Of a stretch of 64,000 nucleotides of DNA, positions 46,790-57,630 are shown piece by piece. The stretch is from NCBI GenBank assembly GCA_965112735.1, contig OZ218958.1:248001-312000 (forward strand), read 5' to 3'. The stretch comes from Phaeosaccion multiseriatum. Taxonomy: Eukaryota > Ochrophyta, other classes. The notes under the pieces were generated by a model, which ran no database searches, was not told the origin of the DNA, and worked only from the letters and a program-made list of their open reading frames with translations. Every line of letters starts with the position of its first letter. Position 1 is the first letter of the stretch. The translations under genes and the position numbers were made by a program.

Positions 46790-48164
46790 GGAGGAGGAGG
46801 AGGAGGAGGAGGAGGAGGAGGAGGAGGAGGAGGAGGAGGAGGAGGAGGAGGAGGAGGAGGAGGAGTGAGCCTGCTGGCGCTCGCACGACGCACAGCGAGA
46901 GGAGACCGGGTACCAGCCGCTGACCAAAGCCTAGCACACTCTGCCTAACTATGTGCTTGTGCTTCAACACTTGGCTTTCGTCTGCTTGTCCCCGCGCTTC
47001 TTCACCTGTCCCTCTCTCTCTCGCTCTCTCTCTCTCTACATCTCTCCATCTCCATCTCCATCTCCCTCTCCCTCTCCCTCTCTTACCCATATCATCTGAT
47101 ACACCCAGAAGCCTAGGAACCTGCAGAAGTCCTCTCTGGTCTCGTCGAATCTGCAAGGAGGGGGGGGGGGGTACAAACAAGGCTATTGTGTTATCACAGA
47201 GGCAGCGGGGGTGGAAGGGCTGGAAAGAGAGAAGAGAGGAGGGGGCGACTACAGCGCGCCAGAGTTCTGTTGCGTGCGACAGGATGGATGGCATTAGACG
47301 GCACTAGAGGGTGAATACAACAGGCCTTAGACATTTGAAAAGTGGCGAGAGAGGAGACTGAAGGGGGCACAAGCAAAGGCGAACGAAGTCCACTCCTGTC
47401 AAGTCTTCAGTCCTTAAGCGCACAGACAGACATACCTGTCGTCTTTCCCAATGGCGAGTATTCGGAACAGCAAGAAGCCCGACAGCCGAACGGCCCACAG
47501 ACAGACTGCCACTGTCACGACGATCTGCCTCCAAGTGTAGAAGCCCGCACAGAAGAAGGTTAGCAAAGCGAGGACAGCAAAGTTTGTGCCTCCCGCGAAA
47601 TCCGTGACCTGGGGTGGTGGTGGTGGTGGTGGAGGAGGAGGAAGAGGAGTGGGTTAGGAGTCGACAATTCCTTCAAAACATGGCCAGATCGATAATGAAG
47701 GTGCACGAGGGATGGAGTGGTTGAGCATACTTCAGGCAGCTGTATCCCGTGTCCTGAAGTGCCGTGCTCCCTGAGGGGCCCCACCTTGTCGAATTTGAAG
47801 GTGGCGGCGACGGCGAAGAAGGAAAGCTGCATACCGATCGTCACCAGCGCCGTGAAGAGCTGTTCGGTGAGAAAGGAGGGAGGTACGCGAGGAGGGGAGG
47901 GGGAACGAAGGAGGTACGTCAGCAAGTGTTTTTCAGGGGAGCTCTGAGTGCAAACAGAGGCGGGAGGGAAAGGCCTCCATCGAGATCACGTGATTCAGCG
48001 GAAAGAAGAAGGGAACGGGGACAAGCAAACCCTCGCTGTGGAGCGGTGAGGCAAGGCTCCGATGAGCTGAAGCAAGGGTGAAGGCACCAGGAAAAGGCAA
48101 AAAGCGGGAAACAACTCACAAGAAAGTGCGTATCGCCCGCGATTGAAACATCAGGCTCGCTCAT
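45920..48164 (-). CDS. DUF1295 / steroid 5-alpha-reductase-like membrane protein
   Basis: Five exons. The start at 48164 is MSEPDVSIAGDTHFL with a GTGAGTTG donor. Exon 2 (about 47785-47860) gives LFTALVTIGMQLSFFAVAAT...FDKV. Exon 3 (about 47434-47610) gives VTDFAGGTNFAVLALLTFFC, TWRQIVVTVAVCLWAVRLSG and FRILAIGKDDR. Exon 4 (47095-47155) gives RFDETREDFCRFLGFWVYQ. The last exon (45920-46533) begins VWAVSLPVTFLNS and carries the family signature [21 protein letters not shown], then GPIWLSFILL and EKKSDERYGLREDYREYKRS. This is the DUF1295 family of multi-pass reductase-like proteins, presumably NADPH-dependent and in the ER or organelle membrane. The substrate is unknown. The last intron holds the GGA/TCC array at 46561-46865. 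About 310 residues, usual for the family. Confidence 0.88.
46561..46865. repeat. Long (GGA)n array in an intron of the DUF1295 gene
   Basis: About 300 bp of GGA with AGA/TGA interruptions (TCC on the coding strand). On the coding strand it is a polypyrimidine tract 28 bp before the acceptor CAACAG of the last exon. Confidence 0.95.
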
Positions 48165-48493
48165 GGTCGCTCCCTCTGCCACTACTGCAAGAAGGAGGGA
48201 GAAGGCCTTGCCTTTTCCTTCTCTTTCAACGATATGACTCAGATCCAATATTTCCTGAAGCGGCAATTACTTTTAGGCCGTACGTAGATGGCACCAGATG
48301 TAACGAGCACTCCTTCAATCCCCCGCCATTTCTCCATTTAAATCTCCCCCCATCAGCAGCCCACAATACCAGCAGTATCAGCAGCTATCAGGTTACTGTA
48401 GTAGAGATCTTGAATTTCTGCCTCAGCTCCAGCGCGGGGGTTGGACCATTGTGTAGACGGAAGGAATTGGAGGAGGGAGGAAGAGGGCGAATC
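48165..48493. promoter_or_regulatory. Possible bidirectional promoter
   Basis: A 329-bp gap separates divergent starts (DUF1295 at 48164 minus, MBL at 48494 plus). It contains AT-richer patches near 48330-48350 and 48395-48415 and CAGCAGTATCAGCAGCTATC, a weak relative of motif A. Geometry-based. Confidence 0.35.
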
Positions 48494-49609
48494 ATGGCGC
48501 TTTCTGCAGCTCTGCTCTTCGGCTCCTACTTGTTGATGCTGCTCAATAGCTCTGAATCCTTTAGCGCTGGACCGGCAGCCTGGAAGGCGCGCAGGCCCGA
48601 GAACGCGGAGGGCTCTCTCTTCGTGGACGAGAGCTGTATCGACTGTGACACATGCAGATGGATGGACGAGCGCACGTACGCGAGAGAGGGGGGCAAGAGC
48701 GCTGTGGTAAGACAGCCCGTGACTGATGAAGAGAAGATCAAGGCCTACATAGGGATGGTATCGTGCCCCACGGGCTCTATCCGACTCGAAGACAAGGACG
48801 CCCTCGCCAAGGAGGCAATGCGACACATTCCGTGGCTCGTGGACGAGAAGAGCCTCCCTGGGGTGTTTTACATGGGCTTTCATAGCAAGGACTCGTTCGG
48901 GGGCACCCCTTACCTCGCCATTGCTCCAGAGGCCTCCGGAGGCATCGGCACGGCGGTGATGGTAGACTCCCCTCGCTTCAATACCCGGCTCAAGAAGCGG
49001 GTGCAGGAGCTCTGTCTGGAGCTGACGGGCAAGGCACACCCCGACTTCATGTTCCTCACGCACAGGGATGATGTGGCCGACCACCAGAAGTGGCACGACG
49101 CTTTCGAAGGGGGCATGCGGAGGTGTCTGCACCAAGCCGACGTGACGGGTGGCACTGAGCTTGTGGAGGTCAAGTACAGCGGCGCCGGGCCTTGGGCTCT
49201 CGATGGGACGCCCGTCCAAGACGATGCTGATGCAGTAGACCCCTTTGTGGTACACCACACGCCGGGGCATACGGCAGGCTGCGTGTCGCTACTCCTTCGT
49301 AAGGGTGGGGGGCGCGGTGAGGGCTGCCTCTTCACCGGAGACCACTTGGCCTTCAACCACCGCCTGGGCCGTCTCGACGGCTTCGCCAGGTACAACAGGC
49401 AGAGTGTGGGGGTGCAGGCAGACAGCATGAGGAAGCTCGCGGGACTGGACTTTGATCTCCTTCTGCCTGCACATGGCCGGAAGTGGCGCTCCTCAGACCC
49501 CGTTGACTCCGACTCCAGCGGCAGCGAGGGTTCGAGGAGTAAGAAGAAGGAGAAGGAGATTCTCCATGCGGCGGATGTGTTCGAGAGCTCTGCTGCTTTA
49601 GCTTTTTAG
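48494..49609 (+). CDS. Ferredoxin-like / metallo-beta-lactamase-fold protein, intronless
   Basis: A single uninterrupted 371-codon frame from an ATG in a purine-rich context. The N-terminus is hydrophobic (MALSAALLFGSYLLMLLNS), either a signal/transit peptide or anchor. Then ESCIDCDTCRW (C-x2-C-x2-C) plus MVSCPTGSI (Cys-Pro) gives the four-cysteine pattern of a 4Fe-4S ferredoxin-type domain. The MBL domain follows: FLTHRDDVADHQKWHDAF (the position normally THxHxDH; this variant occurs in plant and bacterial ferredoxin-MBL proteins), VVHHTPGHTAGCVSLLL, CLFTGDHLAF and LLLPAHGRKW. A Ser/Lys-rich tail follows. The family is metal-dependent hydrolase or oxidoreductase-like; the substrate is unknown. 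Lack of introns is odd next to intron-rich neighbours. Confidence 0.85.
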   Translation: MALSAALLFGSYLLMLLNSSESFSAGPAAWKARRPENAEGSLFVDESCIDCDTCRWMDERTYAREGGKSAVVRQPVTDEEKIKAYIGMVSCPTGSIRLEDKDALAKEAMRHIPWLVDEKSLPGVFYMGFHSKDSFGGTPYLAIAPEASGGIGTAVMVDSPRFNTRLKKRVQELCLELTGKAHPDFMFLTHRDDVADHQKWHDAFEGGMRRCLHQADVTGGTELVEVKYSGAGPWALDGTPVQDDADAVDPFVVHHTPGHTAGCVSLLLRKGGGRGEGCLFTGDHLAFNHRLGRLDGFARYNRQSVGVQADSMRKLAGLDFDLLLPAHGRKWRSSDPVDSDSSGSEGSRSKKKEKEILHAADVFESSAALAF

Positions 49610-51427
49610 TCTGGCGTGAGGGCGTGAGGGTGTGAGCGCGCAGCGGGGCGAAGGGACGAGAGCCTCGATCCTGCCCTTCAGGAGCTCCCTCTCCTCCCAC
49701 CACCCCAGGGGGCTCTGTTTCCATTCAAAGCGCGTCTTTTCCTTTTTGGTCATCATCGGGTTTGTTTCAGTTTCCCTTCAATGCCTGTCAGTCAGACTCT
49801 TTCTTGGCCGGCACCAGACCCTCGCCCGTCCATCCCCTGAGGGGCAGGGGCACCTGATCTTGCGGCACCTGCCCTGCCCACCGGGGTGTCCAAGGCAGCA
49901 GCAGCAGCAGCCAGGAGCAGCAGCCAGGAGCAGCAGCCAGGAGCAGCAGCCAGGAGCAGCAGCCAGGAGCAGCAGCCTTCCTTCTTGTGTGTCTTGACGT
50001 TTCAGAGCTTGTACGCAGAGATTTCGCTTCAACTCTGGGGGGTTTCGTATCTATGTTTCTACGGAGAAGCTTTCAGCATTGGGAGCTTTCATCATCGGGC
50101 CATCGGGCCATCGGGAAATGGGGTGGCCGGGCCGTGACGCTCGCCCATTATCTGGCGTCACGCAGCCCAGCCCAGGCCAGCAGGCCACGCACCACAGGGC
50201 CCTGCCAAGAAGACAGCGCGTGCCATGGTCGGCGATGTACGTATCTATCCGCCGGCATGGCAGCACGGCAGCATGCGTAGGTCTATTTCTGGGCGACGTG
50301 TCTACCTCCAGCACTTTGTCTACTTGCAGAGGTTGGGAGAGTGTCTAGTTGCAGAGGTTGGGAGAGAAGGGAGGCTTCGCTGGCGGTAGGGTCGTGTCGA
50401 TGATGATTGCGTCCGTCACACTTGGCGGGTACGGCACGAACCGCTAACCGCTTGAAACTTGATACATTGTACTTGCCATCGACGCCGCCCGCAGCCGCAT
50501 AGGCAGAGAGAGAGAGAGAGATAGGGCGCGGAGAGGGAGATAGAGAGAGATAGAGAGAGGGGGAGAGAGAGAGAGAGAGAGAGTCCGTCATCGCCGCCCT
50601 CGGCCGCTGCGGCTCTGTATTGCCCGTTGCCCATTGCCCATTGCTAGCTCTTTAGTCGAGGACTTCTCGCTCCTGTGATCCTTCCATCAAGAGGCCGCGT
50701 GTACAATGTATGCGTGACGGGAGTGAGTCGGGGGTCGCCCTCCTCGGTGAGACAGAGACAGAGACAGAGACAGAGCATTCCACACACGAGCATCAGCGCA
50801 AGGCAATCTCTAACGAGCGTGGGCGGATAGAGGGCGAGCAGCAGCGGGAGGGGCATTCGTTTATTTGACTTGTTGGCGCGTATTGACAGATGTACCAACA
50901 CAAACTGTTGTAAGATGCAAACACCAACTCCACTACACCCCCCACGCCTCCTCCTCCTCCGCCGCCGCCGCCGCCGCTGGAGTAGAATAGCTGCGCTTCG
51001 ATCACACGTCCCCCAAGACAAAGACACGAATCGATGGCATGTCTGAGGTAGTGTAGCTTATGGGATGTCTGAGGTAGTGTAGCTTCCCTCTGCCCCTCCT
51101 CTGCCTGCCCTCTCCCTGCCCTGACCCCTGCCCCAGCCCTACGCTCCCCCCACGGGGCACTCTGCTGCCATCTCATCCATCCAGCAAGTACCTGGTGTCA
51201 GGTAGCCACTCTCCTCCACAGCCCTCTCCTGTATCCTGTGCCGTATGTATCTACGTACCTACGTTACCTACCTACCTACCTACCTACCAACCAACTGCTT
51301 TGAGGATATATGTTGGGCTATAAAATCGCGTAGGTACATAGGCATCCATCTCCCCAGCAAGGTCGAGCACAAGAAAGGTTCGATGACGGTGACAGTTACA
51401 GTGACGTCCTCAATCGATCACTGACAG
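49610..51427. other. Convergent spacer with small repeats
   Basis: Between the stops of the MBL gene (plus) and PP5 (minus). A 15-bp repeat (CAGCCAGGAGCAGCA) has about five copies at 49899-49977, GA microsatellites lie at about 50504-50584, CACACACGAG and CAGAGA runs near 50753-50790, and GCCGCCGCC near 50962-50975. No ORF is convincing. Confidence 0.5.
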
Positions 51428-54400
51428 TTACAGGCCGAAGTTCCTGAAGCCCTGTGTATAGGCCATGGGGCGGATGGAAGGGTGCGGCACGGCCTCGAAC
51501 TGCGTGAAGTTGGGCTCCATGGATGACCCAAACTTGATGAAGGCGCCCTTGTTGCCCATCTGCACAAGAGAGGGAGATAGAGAGAGAGGGGGTTAACTCG
51601 GTGGGCAAGCAAGCAACAACCCACACATCACATCACATCACTCCACCACCTACACCCACCAACCCACGCACCTACCGCACCCACCCATTGACATACTACA
51701 CCCACCCGCTGACCCATTGACATACTAACCCCCACCACCTGACGCACCTGATCGCAGTAGTTGGGTGCGCTGAAAACTGTGATGCACTTGCCCCCGTGCT
51801 CCACTAAATAACCCTCCTCCTTCACCTCGTGGCTGCGCACGAGCAGCTCCAGGCCGTTGTGCGTGAGGAAGGCTTCTGTAACGTCCGCTCCGAAAGCCAT
51901 GCCCACGCCGCGCTTGGACGGGCTCCGGCCGGGAAAGGGTTGGGGGTCGCTCCACATCAGATCGGACATGAGCCCGCTGGGGACGACGGAGGCAGGGAGG
52001 GAGAGGGAGGGAGGGAGGGGAGGGGAGGGGAGGGGAGGGGAGGGGAGGGGAGGAGAGGGAAGCAGGTGTAAAGCAAGGCCAGGCACACGAGTACCGTCCG
52101 GAACTTCCCGGCATCTCATCAGTTCACGCCCCATTGACCCGGGGGTGGTATCTACCCAGGGGGGGGGGGGTAGTACGTAGGTGCTGTCACTCTCGGACTT
52201 TCCCTCCTCCCTCCCTCCCTCCCTCTCTCCCCCCCTCCCTCTCTCCTCCCTCCCCATCCGCTGCCATCCCTCCCTCACCTGTCTGGCGGCTCTCTCTTGC
52301 GGGGAATCTTGGATATGTCATTGAGAGTGACGTTGTCCGCAGAGGGCAGCCCTCCATGCACCACAAACACCTGCATGGCCCCCGGGGGAAAGGGAATGGC
52401 GTAAGGTTACGTAAGGGTATCTCGACCATTTTCTCCGATCTCTCTCTCTCCCTCCCTCGTTCTCACTCTCTTCCTCTCTCCCTCTCTCTCGCTCTAAAAC
52501 TGAGACACCCGAGTGAGGGTCAGGACAGGAGCTTGGACTGCCACTGCCACCATCACTGACCTTGTCGTTGATGGTGGCGGCGAGGGGCAGCCAGTTGAAC
52601 ACCTCGGTAAAGAGCGTCATTACTGTGTCGTCGTACTTGTGCTTCACCTCCCCCTCGAAGCCGTACATCTTAATTAAAGATGGACAGATGGACAGAACGA
52701 GAGAGAGACGGACAGAGAGAAGGGTTAGAAGCAAGCCTTCATATCACTATAGAGTCTCCTCAATTCTTCATCGTGGGAGAGTTTCGCTTTCATGCAAAGA
52801 AAGAGCTTCGTCGTCTTCCCTCCAATTTAAGTAACCTTACGTACCTTGTTCATGTTCTTGCTCTCGTGGTTGCCCCGAGTAAGGAAGAGTCCCTCGGGAC
52901 AGGCGAGCTTCATGGCGAACAGCGTCAGCACCACCTCCACGGAGAAGGAGCCGCGGTCCACAAAGTCACCGTTAAACAAGTACCTGTTCGTTGGAGTTGG
53001 AGGGGAGGGGGGGGAGGGAGGAAGGGAGGAAGGGAGAGAGGGAAGAGAGAGAGGGAGCGACAGAGAGAGAGAGGGGGGGGGGGGGGGGAAGAGAGAGGGG
53101 GGACGAGAAAGGGAGGGAGAGTGAGAGAGGGAGGGAAGAGAGAGGGGGCGAGAGAGAGAGAGGCAAGCTGTGCTGCGCGAGGCAAGTCTCGGCCACCACC
53201 TCCTCCTCCTCTTCTTCGTCTCCTCGTCGACTCGGAAACCTCGGTCGTCTGTTCATCCCACTCTCCTCCACAGCAATAGACCCAAAACCGACGAAACGTC
53301 TGAAACCGCAACTCACGGGTTGGAGCGGCTTGGCAGGCCATTGATTTCAAAGATGTTGAGCACATCGTAGAACTGCCCGTGAGTGTCGCCGCATACCGTG
53401 AGGTGGGAGTCCTCCCCGTCGTCAGGCAGCTGGGGGGGGGGGTGATGTTGGTGGAGGAGGAGGAGGAGGAGGAGGAGGAGGAGGAAGAGGAGGAAGAGAA
53501 GCAGCAAGAGGAGGAGGAGGAGAAGGAGGAGGGGGGGGGTGGTGGAGGAGGAGGAGAGGGGGAAGGGTGGTGAGGGAGCGGGCGAACACGGAGCCAAAAT
53601 GTAACCACGCTGGGGTGCAGGAGTATTCCCAAGGTAAACAAGCACAACCTCAGGCTCCTCCTCCTCCTCCTCCTCCTCCTCCTCCTCCTCCTCCTCCTCC
53701 TCCTGTGTGTGTACATGCACACTATATACCAGGACCTACCCACACACAACACACACAGTTACAGTCACACACACAACCACAACCACCCCTACCTGTAGGC
53801 GCATAAGCGACGGCATGGCCTTGAACATGGTGTAGCACTGCCCCAGCACCATGACCATGTACTTCTTGTGTAGCAGTTTCTGTTCCTTCAGATGCACCAG
53901 CAGCTCCGAGATGAACTCGGCCGTTACGTTGCCGTCGTCGGAGAGCCTGGGTCCGTCGTAGGCCGGGTCGACGCTGATGGTGGCGGGGTCGAGGCGCTCG
54001 GCGAGGGGCACATCGTCTTCACTTTCAATGGCGGCGGCGAAGGCCGCTTCCTTAGAGGCCTGAGGGAGGGGAGGAGGAGGAGGAGGAGGAGGAGGAGGAG
54101 GAGGAGGAAGAGGAGGAGGAGGAGGGGAGGGGGGAGGAGGGAGGGATGGATGGATGGAGGGAGGGAGGGAAGGAGGGAGGGAGGGAGGGAGGGAGGGAGG
54201 GAGGGAGGGAGGGTGGTGAGAGGGCGTTTCTACTGTCATTTCGGGGGCACACACCGGCCTACGACACTCCGCCAAGCCATGAAGGCGAGATCAAGCTATC
54301 ACGCTGACCACAATGACCAAGTTGACAAGCTGAGCCCCACCCGTACCCAAGCTATGACCCAAGCTATGACCCAGCCATCAACAGCCATCCACAGCTATCA

Positions 54401-54902
54401 ACAGCCATCAACAGCCATCAAATCCAGCCTTCCAAGCCTTGCCCTTGCCCCCCCCCCCATACCTTCTCGCAGGCCTTGTACTGTGCCCTCGCCTCCTTAT
54501 CGTTGGGCCTCTGCTTCACCACGTAGCGGAAGTCTTTGAGCGCCACCTACTCGGGGCACATAGAGCGTGGGGCACAGGGCACAGGGGAAAGGTATGAGGT
54601 GTACGTATGTCAGACCAGGGTAGAGAGTATGGGGTGTAGGGGATCGAAAGATTAGGAGGGCACGGGGTACAGATGATAGGGTATATGAGATATGCAGGAT
54701 AGATAGGGTATGGGTATAGGGGAGAGAGGAGGAGGAGGAGGAGGAGGAGGAGGAGGAGGAGGAGGAGGAGGAGGAGGAGGAGGCGGTCTGGTATCGCTTG
54801 CTTACCTTGTAGTGACCCAAAGCGAGGTGAGCCGAGGCCCTTCGATAGTACGCCTTCAGGTATGAGGGGTCCAGTCTATCGCATGGGGCACGGGGTACGG
54901 GA

Positions 54903-54954
<52 letters not shown>

Positions 54955-56065
54955 ACGTGGTTATGGACAAGATAAAAAGACGAAGGACGGGGAGACTGGG
55001 GAGGGAGGAGAGGGTGAGGGTTGGGCGGCAGTAGCGGCAGTCACTCACTCACTCACTCACTCACCGCATAGCCTCGTCAGCGTCTGAGATGGCAAGTCCG
55101 TAGTTCTCCAGCTTGAGGTACGCCACAGCTCTGTTGGAGTGGAACACCGCGGAGGGCACCAGTTCGATGGCAGCCGAGTACTTCTCCACCGCGGGGATGA
55201 ACTTGCCCGCTGAGGTACGAAGAGGGAAGGGGGAGGGGGGAGAAGCAGGGCGTCGTTGTTCCGGGTGTCAGAGCTGGGGGCCGAGGGGAAGGGGAAGCGG
55301 GTGGTTTAGAGTGTTGGGAGGGGTTGGAGGTGTATGGGAAACCTCTTTGCTGGCTAAGATGTGCGCTTTGCTCTGCTCGGAGAGTAGGATAGACACGCGC
55401 TGTCGGGTATTCCATTCTATGCACAACTGACCGACGTGTGTGGGTGCGGGGGAAAGGATGGGAAAGAAGGTGCCAAGCCCTGAGCACTCCACCCTCCCTT
55501 CGAGTCCTTTGGACGAGAAAGGGGAGGAGGAAACTGGCCCACAGGGTCGAGCAAAGAAGCCTCTCAAATGAACTACTAAGCCTAAGCGAATAGAGCTCTC
55601 TCAGCCAGCCGGGGAGGGTCACGCAATGACCACTCCAAGTGCGCCAAAAAAAAGCCAGTTCTTTCTTCTTCTTGGTTTTCCTCGCGAAAACGTGCACATT
55701 GCCCCCCTGTCAGGTCACTCACCTTTCAGGAACTCGTTGCCCTCCTCCTTGAGAGCATTGGCTTGGTCTTTTGTCTCTTGACTGACCTCTCTCACCTCCT
55801 CACTCATTTCAACCTTTACCTCCCCCTCACCCAGTGCCGCAGAGGCAGCAATAGACCCCCCCCCCTCCTCGCTGCCGCTCGACATACTGCTGCTATTGCT
55901 ATTACTTCTAGTGGTTGCGCTACCCTCGTCATCCTCCTCTGGCCCGTCTGCTGTTGCTATTGCTCCTGCCCCCTTCGCTCCTGTCTCGGCCTCAACTTCC
56001 ACTTTCCCCTCCCCCTCAACTGTGAGGTCTACCTTGCCGACAACGCCTCCTCCGTCGTCCTCCAT
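51428..56065 (-). CDS. Serine/threonine protein phosphatase 5 (TPR-PP2A catalytic)
   Basis: Ten or more exons. The start at 56065 ([13 protein letters not shown]) leads into a roughly 100-residue acidic, Ser-rich extension before the TPRs, longer than usual for PP5. TPR helices follow: [69 protein letters not shown] and [18 protein letters not shown]. Phosphatase motifs in order are [13 protein letters not shown] (about 53385), [13 protein letters not shown] (about 52955), [13 protein letters not shown] (about 52870), [25 protein letters not shown] (about 52345), [10 protein letters not shown] and [12 protein letters not shown] (about 51765). All metal-ligand residues (D, H, D, N, H, H) are present. 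The end is [18 protein letters not shown]. In the family the TPRs bind Hsp90 and gate the active site; that role is inferred here. Confidence 0.93.
53453..53704. repeat. (GGA)n and (TCC)n arrays of opposite strand in one intron
   Basis: A GGA array (53453-53560) and a TCC array (53658-53704) lie about 100 bp apart in an intron of PP5, forming a potential imperfect inverted repeat. Further GGA tracts are at about 54070-54125 and 54726-54783, and a GGCA array at 54902-54951. Confidence 0.9.
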
Positions 56066-56645
56066 GGATCTCTTCCTTCTCTACAGGCTGCACACGTTCA
56101 TTTGGCCGAGCCGCTACTCGTGCTGCTATTTGCTCCAAGAATCCAAGACAGGGGCGGGAGGGGACAAGGAGGCAAATTTCGTATGTCAATGGAACTGAAA
56201 ATTTACATTTTTTTTTTTTATGTGTGGTGGTGGTGGTTGTGAGGGGGGGGGGGTGGGAGCACGGGGTTTATAACACCTTCTTTTCTTTCCGTATTTTCTT
56301 TACAAAAATTGTGTATGTGTGTTTCTGAGTGATGTGTGTGTATGTGTATGCGAGTGTGTGCATGTTTTTGTGTGTGAGTGGTGTGTGTGTGTGGGGGATG
56401 CGTGTGTGTGTGTGTGCGTGCGTGCGAGTGAATGTGTGTCTGTGTGCGTGCACAAAACCCTCGTTGAGAAGCCTGATCAGTCCCCACCTTGCCTTACCCT
56501 ATCCGCCTCCACCCCTTAAATGTAATACTTGGAAGTATATATTTATGATGTACAATATACAATAGGCGTAACATAAGCGTTACCAAAAGCAACAAACGCA
56601 TACTGTATCATAAACCCCAAAAATCAAAAATCCCTCGACCATCCA
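56066..56645. other. Spacer between tandem minus-strand genes
   Basis: Upstream of PP5 and downstream of the surface protein stop. It holds a T-run with TGGTGG (56208-56255), GT-repeat stretches (56310-56450) and an AT-rich part (about 56520-56610, ACATAAGCG/AATCAAAAAT) that may bear the polyadenylation signal of the surface protein. Confidence 0.5.
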
Positions 56646-57404
56646 CTACCATCTGCGACGGGTGGTGCCCGGGCCCATCGGAGAGATAGTGGTGCTATCT
56701 TCCCTTCCATCACCGAACATATCCCCACCCCCACCGAACATGTCGAACTCACGCAAGTTGGCCCTGGCATTCGCCTTCCTCTTCCGAATCACCACCACGG
56801 CAAGTACCCCAATGACAAAGAGCGGTACGAGTACAGCCGCTGCTGTGGCACCTCCGTCCCCGCCCCCTCCCCCACCCCCCCCTCCGCCCGTGTTCTGATC
56901 TTCAACTCCCCTTGATGCCTCAGAAGAAGGCGCCGGAGTTGGGGTGGGGGCTCGCGTCGGAGTAGAGGTGGGGGTTCGCGCCGGAGTAGAGGTGGGGCTC
57001 CCCTCTCCCCCGCCGGCAGTGGTTGGGGGAGGGGTGGGTGGGGCAATGGGGGTAGGAGTGGCTGCGGGCCGCTTGTGAAGGCCATCGGGGGCGTCCTGTT
57101 GCTCTATGATGTACAATGAGCTGAACTCGTCGATCACCACGGCCATGTGTGAGGTTACGGGGGCTATTGTCGCGGTGGACTGACAAAGTAGGGAGGGAGG
57201 GAGGGAGACGTGTAGGTTGGAAGGAAGGAAGGAAGGAAGGAAGGAAGGAAGGAAGGAAAGTTTCGTCAGGAGCGGGTAAGAAGTGGCGCTGCAGGGAGGC
57301 AGAGGCAGGGAAGGGTCAGGAATAGGAGAGAGAGAGACAGAGACAGAGACAGTGAGACAAGAGAGAAGAGAGAGAGACAGACAGAGAGAGAGAGAGAGAG
57401 AGAC

Positions 57405-57436
<32 letters not shown>

Positions 57437-57596
57437 GTAGCAGCCCACCCCCCCCGAGGGGGAAGGGGCGGGGGTGTAAGGCACGCGTGTAAAGGCCAAC
57501 AGGCAAACAAGCCCCTCCGCTCCTCCTCTCCAGTGCAACATGCACAAAACACATCCACAACGCACACGCACATGCACAAAGACAGACGCACTCGCA

Positions 57597-57630
<34 letters not shown>

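Noticed and set aside
46314-46927. Glu-rich, Arg-rich and Pro-rich ORFs over the GGA array
   Set aside because: Repeat translation inside an intron of the DUF1295 gene; the real exon ends before the array.
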